Shown here: positions 14,331-21,163 of the stretch, in pieces | Layout of the letters: every line of letters begins with the position of its first letter | Numbering within the stretch: the first letter of the stretch is position 1 | Virus record (IMG/VR): IMGVR_UViG_3300025669_000052 | Location: 1-48,606 of that record | DNA: 48,606 nucleotides | Strand: one strand, 5' to 3' | Origin: a virus | Position numbers and translations under genes: made by a program | The notes under the pieces: generated by a model | The model's database searches: none | The model's input: only the letters and a program-made list of their open reading frames with translations | What the model was told of the DNA's origin: nothing

Positions 14331-14634
14331 TTTATTAAAAGCAGTTGAATATTGTGGTTTAGATTTAGTTTCTGGAAAGTCAAATTATATTGATCGTTTA
14401 GAAGTAGAAAAAATATACGGGAAACATTTAACTGGAAACGGTTCTGTAATTGGATATAGATTTAATGGTTATAAAACAATCGCTGAAGAAATTAGTGAGC
14501 TTAAAAGTAAAATCAGTTCTTCTAAAAGAAGAATTAAAAAGGAGGAACAAAAAGTAAAAGAACGAGAAAATAAAATTAAAAAACTAGAAGACAAAGAACC
14601 ACATACACAACTGTATTCAGAATTTGATTTATAA
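14323..14634 (+). CDS. Coiled-coil protein, 103 aa
   Basis: The N-terminal half (LLKAVEYCGLDLVSGKSNYIDRLEVEKIYG) is globular, and residues 50-90 form a Lys/Glu-rich coiled coil (ISELKSKISSSKRRIKKEE). ATG 14323 overlaps the methyltransferase gene, so the two are probably translated together. No known family. A role as partner of the methyltransferase is possible from position only. Confidence 0.65.
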   Translation: MNNLLKAVEYCGLDLVSGKSNYIDRLEVEKIYGKHLTGNGSVIGYRFNGYKTIAEEISELKSKISSSKRRIKKEEQKVKERENKIKKLEDKEPHTQLYSEFDL

Positions 14635-14655
14635 ATATTTTAAAGGAGATAAACA

Positions 14656-15153
14656 ATGAAAGAGAGTGTGTACTTTAGAATTATTTTAGGTGTCATTTGT
14701 TTTATCATTGTATATATTTTTGTTACTCTGGTAAACGCACAAGATATATCTTTAAAATGGGATGCTAATACGGAGTCTGACTTAGCAGGGTATAAATTAT
14801 ATTATAGAACTGTTGGAGTTTCTTATAATGATCCTACCCCTGTTGAAGATGTAGTTCCTATTTATGGTTCTTCTCCAATTGTTTTAATTATAAATTGTGA
14901 TCTAAACGATAATGATTGTGTAGATAATGCAGACCCTTTGTTTATTCTAGAAATGGATTTATCAGATAAAGATTATTGGATAGTACTAACAGCATATGAT
15001 AATGAAGAACCAGAGAATGAGAGTGGGTATTCTAATGAGGTTAATACAATAGATACTCCATCACCATCATTGAATAACAACGGAAGTAGCAGTAGTGACA
15101 GTGGTAGTGGAGGATGTTTTATAAATACTTTAAAGGAGGTAAACAATGAGTAG
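14656..15153 (+). CDS. Secreted fibronectin type III protein with CFI-box-like C-terminus
   Basis: 165 residues. Residues 8-28 are a signal peptide or anchor (ILGVICFIIVYIFVTLVNA). A single Fn3 domain follows (ISLKWDANTESDLAGYKLYY to VLTAYDN..ESGYSNEV). Then comes a Ser/Gly linker and SGGCFINTL, close to the GGCFI motif of CFI-box C-terminal domains found on exported bacterial proteins, notably in deltaproteobacteria. Such a protein would reach the periplasm or surface. It overlaps the transglycosylase gene by 8 bases, so it may assist lysis or act in the envelope (for example superinfection exclusion). Confidence 0.7.
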   Translation: MKESVYFRIILGVICFIIVYIFVTLVNAQDISLKWDANTESDLAGYKLYYRTVGVSYNDPTPVEDVVPIYGSSPIVLIINCDLNDNDCVDNADPLFILEMDLSDKDYWIVLTAYDNEEPENESGYSNEVNTIDTPSPSLNNNGSSSSDSGSGGCFINTLKEVNNE

Positions 15154-16033
15154 AATACAAACAATAGTAGTTGGGGTTTTGTTTAGTGCTATTATACTTG
15201 GAGCGTCAACACTCACAGTAATTCTGCAAGATAGATTAGAAGATAAAGACAATGCATTAATAGCAGCAGAAGTAATGGCAGAAACATTATATGAAGAAAA
15301 TGACAGACTGAAAAACAGATTGCACGATTTAGAATTTGGTAAAGGCAAATCAAAAAAAGATATATCTAATTATATTCAGACGCATTACAAAACAGTTGGC
15401 CCTGTTATAGCTAACGCTATTGCAGATGAGATAATAATAGCGAGTGATAAGTATGATGTTCCATTAGTTGCTATAGTTGCTACTATGGAGAGGGAGTCAG
15501 CATTTAATCCAGCAGCGAAAGGAAAGGATGGTGAACGTGGATTGATGCAGGTTATGGCCTTTTGGAAAAAGACATTAGAAATAAAGAGTTCATATGAGTT
15601 TCATAAGATTAAAGTGGGCATTGACTCAGGTGTATTTGTAATGAGACATTATTTAGATAAGACAAATAATAATATGAAGAGAGCACTACTCAAATACCAA
15701 GGAGGTGATCCGAGTTACGTAAAAATAGTGTATGCAAACATGGGTAAATTTGTAATGTACAGATCATTCGCTAACATAACGGTACAGGAACAAACTATTG
15801 ATGAAGTCCTCCCTGCCAAAATAGTTTCGAGTGGAGTGTTCATGCATACAGTAAAGAAAGGGGATATGTTAGGAGAAATAGCTAAATGGTACACCGGAAG
15901 CATGAGTAACTGGAAGAAAATCTTAGAGGTAAATCCACACATCATACCTAACCGTATGCAAATTGGTTCTCAGATTACCATACCAAAAGGGCTGTTAATT
16001 ACAACTAAAGAATTTAAAAAGGAGAATGAATAA
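15146..16033 (+). CDS. Membrane-anchored lytic transglycosylase with LysM domain (endolysin candidate)
   Basis: 295 residues. An N-terminal membrane segment (TIVVGVLFSAIILGASTLTVIL) is followed by a short coiled coil to about 65. The SLT-type domain has the catalytic Glu117 in RESAFNP and the family's GERGLMQVM. A LysM peptidoglycan-binding module lies near 225-285 (HTVKKGDMLGEIAKWY..NWKKILEVNP..IQIGSQITIPKG type pattern). It should cut glycan strands in the periplasm, and the single N-terminal span could make it a signal-anchor-release endolysin. AAAGGAGGT precedes ATG 15146. Confidence 0.87.
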   Translation: MSRIQTIVVGVLFSAIILGASTLTVILQDRLEDKDNALIAAEVMAETLYEENDRLKNRLHDLEFGKGKSKKDISNYIQTHYKTVGPVIANAIADEIIIASDKYDVPLVAIVATMERESAFNPAAKGKDGERGLMQVMAFWKKTLEIKSSYEFHKIKVGIDSGVFVMRHYLDKTNNNMKRALLKYQGGDPSYVKIVYANMGKFVMYRSFANITVQEQTIDEVLPAKIVSSGVFMHTVKKGDMLGEIAKWYTGSMSNWKKILEVNPHIIPNRMQIGSQITIPKGLLITTKEFKKENE

Positions 16034-16515
16034 TGATAGTTCGTTACATAAAAAATAAAGAAATTGAAAAGGCAGGGTATCAGTTTACACAGATAGTTGC
16101 AGAGAAATCAGACGGTACTCCATATACAAAAGACTTCTTTGCTAATGATGAATTTTTAGGTGGGAAGTTGGCAGAGTTTGATGCTGGAGATTTCTTATTG
16201 TTAACTTATGACACTACTAAATATAAAAATCTTGCAGACATACAACCAGCAGAAGGATTTGCCCCTGAATATAAAGGTGGTAGTGGTAGTAATGGAAGCA
16301 AACAAACTACTTCTAGTGGGGGCGGAGGTAACTCCAGAGGAGAGGATACTAACAGGGCTTCTGCTATTTATTTAGCTAAAGAAGTGGTTGAAAAAGATAT
16401 TGATTTATCTAAGATTATTTCAATAGCAGATAAAGTTAATTTATACATTAGTACTGGAGTTAATCCATTAGCTAAGGATGGGTTGGAAGTTCCTGATGTA
16501 AAGGGAGATAAATAA
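16033..16515 (+). CDS. Putative single-stranded DNA-binding protein
   Basis: 160 residues in three parts: an N-terminal beta-rich domain of about 80 residues (FTQIVAEKSDGTPYTKDFF, AGDFLLLTYDTTKYKNLADI) fitting an OB fold, a Gly/Ser/Asn linker (GGSGSNGSKQ, SGGGGNSRG), and a helical tail (DTNRASAIYLAKEVVEKDIDLSKIISIADKV). Beta domain plus flexible Gly linker plus short tail is common in phage SSBs, although here the tail is helical and not just acidic. It follows the transglycosylase with TAATG overlap and precedes an exonuclease gene. The assignment is moderate. Confidence 0.45.
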   Translation: MIVRYIKNKEIEKAGYQFTQIVAEKSDGTPYTKDFFANDEFLGGKLAEFDAGDFLLLTYDTTKYKNLADIQPAEGFAPEYKGGSGSNGSKQTTSSGGGGNSRGEDTNRASAIYLAKEVVEKDIDLSKIISIADKVNLYISTGVNPLAKDGLEVPDVKGDK

Positions 16516-16516
16516 T

Positions 16517-17437
16517 ATGAATAAGACTGAGAAGATATTAAAATATCTGACTGACAATCCTCTTGATTCTACAACTCATACAGCAGAAATACTCAATGTA
16601 TCTACTCGTATGGTTAGGTACGTTAAGGAACAGAGACGAGAGAGGAGTAAAGGAGATACATCAAAAATCTTATTTGTTGACATCGAAACAGCACCTATGG
16701 AGGTGTTTGTTTGGGGATTATATAAGCAGCGCATTCCAATTACCAATGTAATAAAGGATTGGTCTATGCTTACATGGTCAGCTAAGTGGCTGTACAATGA
16801 TGAAATAATTTCACGAAAGGTTACAACTGGTGCAGCAACAGACCGTAACGACATGGAAATTCTTCAAGACTTATGGTGGTTGCTGGATGAAGCTGACATT
16901 GTTATAGCACACAATGCAATAAAGTTTGATGTTCGTAAAATCAATGCAAGATTTATTGAAAACGGTTTGCGTCCAACATCTCCATACCAAATAATAGATA
17001 CTCTAAAAGTAGCGCAGCGAAACTTCGGTTTCTCTTCTCATAAATTAGATTATCTTTTAAGTATTCTGAGTACAGAAAGCAAGAAGCACACTAGTTTTCA
17101 GTTGTGGAAAGACTGTGTGAATGGTGATGAAAAAGCAATAGACTATATGCTTGAGTACAATCAGCATGATGTAGTTATTCTTGAAGAACTGTACTTACTG
17201 CTGAGACCTTGGATTAAGAGTCATGCTAACATGGGTCTATATACGGACAATGAGGAGTCTGTATGTGCCAATTGTGGGAGTACTAGTTTGGATTGGGAAG
17301 ATACCAACGCATACGTTACCCCAGCAAATAAATATTCCACATATAGATGTCTTAATTGTGGTGCTATTGGTAGGTCAAGGTATTCACAAATAACTAAAGA
17401 GAAGAGAAAAAACTTAACAATATCTATTGCTCGCTAA
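16517..17437 (+). CDS. DEDD-type exonuclease with N-terminal HTH and C-terminal zinc ribbon
   Basis: 306 residues. Residues 1-45 form a helix-turn-helix (HTAEILNVSTRMVRYVKEQR). The exonuclease domain has Exo I FVDIETAP, Exo II IVIAHNAIKFDVRKIN and Exo III YNQHDVVILEELY, so a 3'-5' DNase or RNase. The C-terminus has CANCGSTSLDWE and CLNCGAIG, a zinc ribbon. It is separate from the polymerase exonuclease at 10713. Possible roles are recombination, repair or processing of host nucleic acid. Confidence 0.8.
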   Translation: MNKTEKILKYLTDNPLDSTTHTAEILNVSTRMVRYVKEQRRERSKGDTSKILFVDIETAPMEVFVWGLYKQRIPITNVIKDWSMLTWSAKWLYNDEIISRKVTTGAATDRNDMEILQDLWWLLDEADIVIAHNAIKFDVRKINARFIENGLRPTSPYQIIDTLKVAQRNFGFSSHKLDYLLSILSTESKKHTSFQLWKDCVNGDEKAIDYMLEYNQHDVVILEELYLLLRPWIKSHANMGLYTDNEESVCANCGSTSLDWEDTNAYVTPANKYSTYRCLNCGAIGRSRYSQITKEKRKNLTISIAR

Positions 17438-17446
17438 GGAGACGAT

Positions 17447-17818
17447 ATGTCTAATATTTGTAAACATTGCCATCACTGGCAGGGAACAAAGGAGGTATTA
17501 TACGGAGATTGTTATATGATTATAGGTGAACTCATACCAAATTTCTTTAATTGTTTTAATGATTTGGGGTGTGGGTTCTCTATACCATTTGACCCACATG
17601 AAGCAGTGAAGTATTATTCTAATTCAGTAACATTTAAAAAGTTGTATTCTAAATTATTTGCTACTGAATTAGATGGTGCTGTTAAAAAAGATATTATACT
17701 AACCAAAGACTTAGTGTTTGATTTGTACGGCAGATCATATTTAAAAAATGTAAAGCTGTTATTTCTACAAACACGCAAAGGTTATCATTGTAATTACTTT
17801 GAAAGAAAGGAGGAATAA
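17447..17818 (+). CDS. Cys-rich hypothetical protein, 123 aa
   Basis: The start reads ICKHCHHWQGT..GDC, a C-x2-C-x2-H group that with later Cys (NCFNDLGC) could bind a metal. The middle is helical (VTFKKLYSKLFATEL) and the end carries Cys in YHCNYFERKEE. The stop overlaps the next start (TAATG), so it is co-translated with the RecB/Cas4-like nuclease. No family recognised. Confidence 0.6.
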   Translation: MSNICKHCHHWQGTKEVLYGDCYMIIGELIPNFFNCFNDLGCGFSIPFDPHEAVKYYSNSVTFKKLYSKLFATELDGAVKKDIILTKDLVFDLYGRSYLKNVKLLFLQTRKGYHCNYFERKEE

Positions 17819-18756
17819 TGCATGAAATAATAAAAGACATATTTCAAATACACGCAGATCATTACACAAAGGTGGGAGATTATTCTGCTACAGAATTAAT
17901 TAGCCCACCTAGGGAGGTAACTCTGAATCATAGGTATCCAGAATGTTCAGAAGAAATATCTATGATTAAATCAGCAGCCTCCTTGATGGGAACTGGAGTA
18001 CATTTTTATCTTGAACATTTGTTGAAGCCATACAGTTCTAAATATAAATTAGAACAGCGTATGACAACTAACATGCTAGATAGAACGTTATCAGGAACAT
18101 ATGATATTCTAGTTGATGATAAAGACATGTATGATATTAAGACTTGCAAGACTTGGAAGCTAATATTCGAACCAGACATGAAGGATTGGACAGAACAGCA
18201 GAATATTTATGCTTGGTTATTAGATATGAACGGAAGTAAAGCAGAGTCTTTAAATGTTATAGCTGTATATTTAGATTGGAAGGTAGGTGATGCGGCACGT
18301 AACCATAACTATCCTCAAGAACCAATGATAGTTTATCCTTTGAAACTGTGGGATTTAGACAGAACAGAACAGTTTGTTGAGGAGAAACTGGAGGAGTTGA
18401 TACGCTGTGAAGGTGCAGAAGATGATGATCTTCCTACCTGTACTCCAGAAGAACGATGGGAGAAATTCCCTGAAGGAGTGACAGAGAAGTATGCTGTTAT
18501 GAAAACTAAAGATTCTAAAAGGGCAATGAGAGTTCTAACTTCTAAGGAAGACGCTGTTGAATATTGTAGCACATCTAAAAATCTTACGAGTGCTTCTCAT
18601 ATAGAGGTGAGATACGCTACACGTAGAAAATGTGAGAAGTATTGTAATGTTAATAGTAAGTGTAACCATTACCTATCTTATTTAGATAGTGTGCAACATG
18701 GTACATTAAATGATATAGTACCAATGGACGTTATACTGAGGGGAGGTTGGTTGTAA
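17818..18756 (+). CDS. RecB/Cas4-like PD-(D/E)XK exonuclease
   Basis: 312 residues. SATELISPPRE near the start, an ALMGTGVHFYLEH-type segment (GTGVHFYLEHLL), LSGTYDILVDDKDMYDIKTCK (metal-binding Asp, then Asp-x-Lys) and WTEQQNIYAWLL (the conserved Q-x3-Y motif) define a RecB-family nuclease. C-terminal Cys residues (KCEKYCNVNSKC plus an earlier Cys) may hold an iron-sulphur cluster, as in Cas4/AddB. It probably resects DNA ends for recombination. Close spacing with the endonuclease I-like gene suggests a recombination/resolution module. Confidence 0.8.
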   Translation: MHEIIKDIFQIHADHYTKVGDYSATELISPPREVTLNHRYPECSEEISMIKSAASLMGTGVHFYLEHLLKPYSSKYKLEQRMTTNMLDRTLSGTYDILVDDKDMYDIKTCKTWKLIFEPDMKDWTEQQNIYAWLLDMNGSKAESLNVIAVYLDWKVGDAARNHNYPQEPMIVYPLKLWDLDRTEQFVEEKLEELIRCEGAEDDDLPTCTPEERWEKFPEGVTEKYAVMKTKDSKRAMRVLTSKEDAVEYCSTSKNLTSASHIEVRYATRRKCEKYCNVNSKCNHYLSYLDSVQHGTLNDIVPMDVILRGGWL

Positions 18757-18968
18757 TGAGTAATTATACTGATACTGACAGAATAAATTTTTTACAATCA
18801 CTAACTAACTTAAAAGCATATAGTGGTAAAGTTGTTTTAAGAGATTCTCAAAATGGCAGGGGATGGAGACTACACGAAACCAGCAGATCACTAGCTTTTA
18901 GTTCCGTTAGGAAAGCGATTGATCATGTATTAAAATACAAGGAGGGATATATAAATGGCAACACTTAA
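18756..18968 (+). CDS. Small conserved phage protein, 70 aa
   Basis: I use ATG 18756, whose A is the last base of the preceding TAA, with GGGAGG upstream, instead of TTG 18747. Residues read RINFLQSLTNL, YSGKVVLRDS, GRGWRLHETS and VRKAIDHVL, a short alpha/beta domain. I have the impression of a common small phage protein but cannot name a function. Its end overlaps the next gene by 14 bases. Confidence 0.6.
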   Translation: MSNYTDTDRINFLQSLTNLKAYSGKVVLRDSQNGRGWRLHETSRSLAFSSVRKAIDHVLKYKEGYINGNT

Positions 18969-19503
18969 ATCTGTGTTCGAAAAATGGGATTTTATGCCGT
19001 CAAAAACACGAACTGGTAAGCTAGCTAAAGCGTTAGCTAAAACTATTGTTCTTAAAGCGTGTAATGTAGAAGGTAAACATTTCCTCAAGAGTATGGGAGA
19101 GGCTAGGTTTTTATCTGGAATGTTACATTGGGTTAAGAAGAAGAGATTGAACTTCATTAAGTATGAACCTGAAGTTTGGGAGTATCAACCAGAAGTCAAG
19201 CATTATATTCCTGACTTTAAAATTAAAGTAGGAACTTCTGTTCATTATGTTGAGTATAAAGGGGCAATGGTTAAGGATACTCGAACTAAAATGAGGGATG
19301 TTAAACGCTGTAATCCTGACAAGAGTATCATATTGGTATTTGAGCGTGGTAAAAATAAGTTATCACCTAAACCAAAGTCTATTACTTATATGAAATGGGC
19401 AGAGCGTAATGGATTCCCAGCATTTAATACGCAGGATAGTGATTGGGACGAGCAGTTAACTAAATGGTTAATTGATAACAGTATATTAATAAAGGAGGTG
19501 TAA
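18955..19503 (+). CDS. Endodeoxyribonuclease I-like Holliday junction resolvase
   Basis: 182 residues. The core VKHYIPDFKIKV..VHYVEYKGAM gives the Asp...Glu-x-Lys metal site of the T7 gp3/endonuclease I branch of PD-(D/E)XK nucleases. FLSGMLHWVKKKRLNFIKYEPE precedes it, as the upstream Glu region. Length and position fit a resolvase that trims branched replicative DNA before packaging. ATG 18955 follows AAGGAGGG. Confidence 0.72.
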   Translation: MATLKSVFEKWDFMPSKTRTGKLAKALAKTIVLKACNVEGKHFLKSMGEARFLSGMLHWVKKKRLNFIKYEPEVWEYQPEVKHYIPDFKIKVGTSVHYVEYKGAMVKDTRTKMRDVKRCNPDKSIILVFERGKNKLSPKPKSITYMKWAERNGFPAFNTQDSDWDEQLTKWLIDNSILIKEV

Positions 19504-19504
19504 T

Positions 19505-19912
19505 ATGGGACACACAGCAAGACTAATTAGATTGGAGCATACATATAGATGGGGTACATTTGGTTTGCTGTTGATTGATTCCCGTATCTTTTGTGCAACA
19601 GTTGAACCACCTGATGTATTGAATTTGAGAGACGAATCTTCTATACCAACAGGAAGTTATACCTGTTTAACATATTCATCAGACAATCATCCTGAAACCT
19701 ATCAAGTTATTAACGTTCCTAGTAGGAATAAAATTCTGTTTCATGCTGGTAATACTAAAGGAGACACAGCAGGGTGTATTCTATTAGGTAGCAGACACGG
19801 TAAATTAGGGGCAGCAAGAGGAACATTAAATTCTGGCGATACATTTAAAAAATTTCTATTAAAAATGGAAGGAGTTAATGAATTTAATTTAGTTATTAGG
19901 GAGGAATACTGA
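19505..19912 (+). CDS. DUF5675-family protein, possibly L,D-transpeptidase-like
   Basis: 135 residues: LIRLEHTYRWGTFGLLLID, ATVEPPD, SIPTGSYTCL, INVPSRNKILFHAGNTKGDTAGCILLG. The last segment (H-A-G-N...T-x-G-C-I) is the hallmark of DUF5675 and is reminiscent of the His/Cys site of YkuD-type L,D-transpeptidases, which act on peptidoglycan cross-links. No signal peptide is present, so export would need a holin. It could belong to lysis or cell wall handling. Stop overlaps the next start (TGATG). Confidence 0.7.
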   Translation: MGHTARLIRLEHTYRWGTFGLLLIDSRIFCATVEPPDVLNLRDESSIPTGSYTCLTYSSDNHPETYQVINVPSRNKILFHAGNTKGDTAGCILLGSRHGKLGAARGTLNSGDTFKKFLLKMEGVNEFNLVIREEY

Positions 19913-20478
19913 TGAAAATATTTTTAGATTTGGATGGGGTGTTACGTGATTGGATAAGTGGTATTTATAAGCTATTCGATTGTGAACCAATCAAGAACAT
20001 AGGATGGAGTACATTACCGGATTATGTTTGTAAAGAATATAATATATCTAAAAGTGTATTTTGGGAGAGACAAAATTATTACTTTTGGGCTAATCTAAAT
20101 CCACTCCCTTACATGCATCAGATTTTAGATTTGCTACCACGAGAACGAACTTGTATATTAACATCTCCTACATTGAATAGTGCTGGAGGTACACAAGCAT
20201 GGATACGAAAGTATCTTCCTAGGTTCTTTGATAGGAAACAGTATTTAATTGGGCCAGCTAAACAATTCTGTGCTAGCTATGCTTCATTGTTGATTGATGA
20301 CAATGATGAGCATGTAGAAAAATTTAGAAAGTATGGAGGGAGTGCTATTCTATTTCCTCAACCTTGGAATAAGAACTCTAATAAGACAGGACAGAGAATG
20401 GAGTATTTTAAAGAGCAAATGCAAACTCAAAGGTATCAATTTGATGGACACATGCCTTGGATGGAGGAGATAATTTAA
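19912..20478 (+). CDS. HAD-family 5'(3')-nucleotidase-like phosphatase
   Basis: 188 residues. HAD motif I is FLDLDGVLRDW (nucleophile Asp and general acid Asp), motif II is CILTSPT, and motif IV is LLIDDNDEHVEKF. The small helical cap between I and II fits 5'(3')-deoxyribonucleotidases, common in phages, which would recycle or bias deoxynucleotide pools with the reductase at 21164. Start ATG 19912 is coupled to the previous stop. Confidence 0.78.
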   Translation: MKIFLDLDGVLRDWISGIYKLFDCEPIKNIGWSTLPDYVCKEYNISKSVFWERQNYYFWANLNPLPYMHQILDLLPRERTCILTSPTLNSAGGTQAWIRKYLPRFFDRKQYLIGPAKQFCASYASLLIDDNDEHVEKFRKYGGSAILFPQPWNKNSNKTGQRMEYFKEQMQTQRYQFDGHMPWMEEII

Positions 20479-20479
20479 T

Positions 20480-20641
20480 ATGGAAAAGTTTATTAATGTG
20501 TTACCAATAATAATTATGATTGAAAGTTTTGCAGCTTCTATTCCATTATTTATGTACAAACAATATGGTAGTGGGTTATATTGGTTTGCTGCGGGACTAT
20601 TAAACTTTGCAGTAATATTTTTAATTAAACATTATGGGTGA
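20480..20641 (+). CDS. Small two-span membrane protein (holin-like candidate)
   Basis: 53 residues from ATG 20480, preceded by GGAGGAG. Two hydrophobic segments (VLPIIIMIESFAASIPLFMY and GLYWFAAGLLNFAVIFLI) are joined by a short KQYGSG turn, with Lys at the end. Its size and topology resemble class II holins or small membrane regulators. It lies between the nucleotidase and an outer-membrane protein gene. Confidence 0.6.
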   Translation: MEKFINVLPIIIMIESFAASIPLFMYKQYGSGLYWFAAGLLNFAVIFLIKHYG

Positions 20642-20645
20642 AATT

Positions 20646-21149
20646 ATGAAGTATTTAATTTTAATAGGTACGATGTTGTTAATATGTACAGCTTGTGCAG
20701 AAACTAATACTAGAATTAGTGTTGGAATTCCATCAGGCTTTCATGATAAAGGGCATGAAAATGTTAACAATAAATATAACATTACTGAGATGGGAGTACG
20801 TGATTCAGATAACATAGAAGTTATGCTCAGTACTATTGTATATAGAGTAGATGATGAACTCTTTAAAACAACAGCATTTGGATTTAAAAAATGGTTTACA
20901 TTAGAGAGTGACGTTGTGTACGTTGAGATAGGAGTTGGTGCGAAACTAACTGAAAAGGACAGCCGTAATCCTTGGTTAGCGGATTCAAATTTATTGGCTG
21001 ATGTTAGTGTAGGGATAGGACTACGTCATGAGTTTTTAAAGTATACTCTTAGTGTAGGGTATAAGTTTCAGCATCTTTCTGTACCTTGGAGACACGATTA
21101 CGGTTTGAACTTTGATGGTATAGAATTTGGAATAAGAGTACCGTTTTAA
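20646..21149 (+). CDS. Exported outer-membrane beta-barrel protein, PagL-like
   Basis: 167 residues from ATG 20646. The signal peptide [15 protein letters not shown] has a weak lipoprotein-like cysteine. Alternating strands follow, and the chain ends in Phe (GIRVPF), as outer-membrane barrels do. Near the end, [10 protein letters not shown] has His143 and Ser145, with Asp157/Glu160 in [10 protein letters not shown]. This resembles the H-x-S...E site and terminal strands of PagL lipid A 3-O-deacylases. If active it would remove an acyl chain from lipid A and could alter host adsorption or immunity. The fold is likely, the enzyme identity uncertain. Confidence 0.5.
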   Translation: MKYLILIGTMLLICTACAETNTRISVGIPSGFHDKGHENVNNKYNITEMGVRDSDNIEVMLSTIVYRVDDELFKTTAFGFKKWFTLESDVVYVEIGVGAKLTEKDSRNPWLADSNLLADVSVGIGLRHEFLKYTLSVGYKFQHLSVPWRHDYGLNFDGIEFGIRVPF

Positions 21150-21163
21150 AAAGGAGGAAGAGA

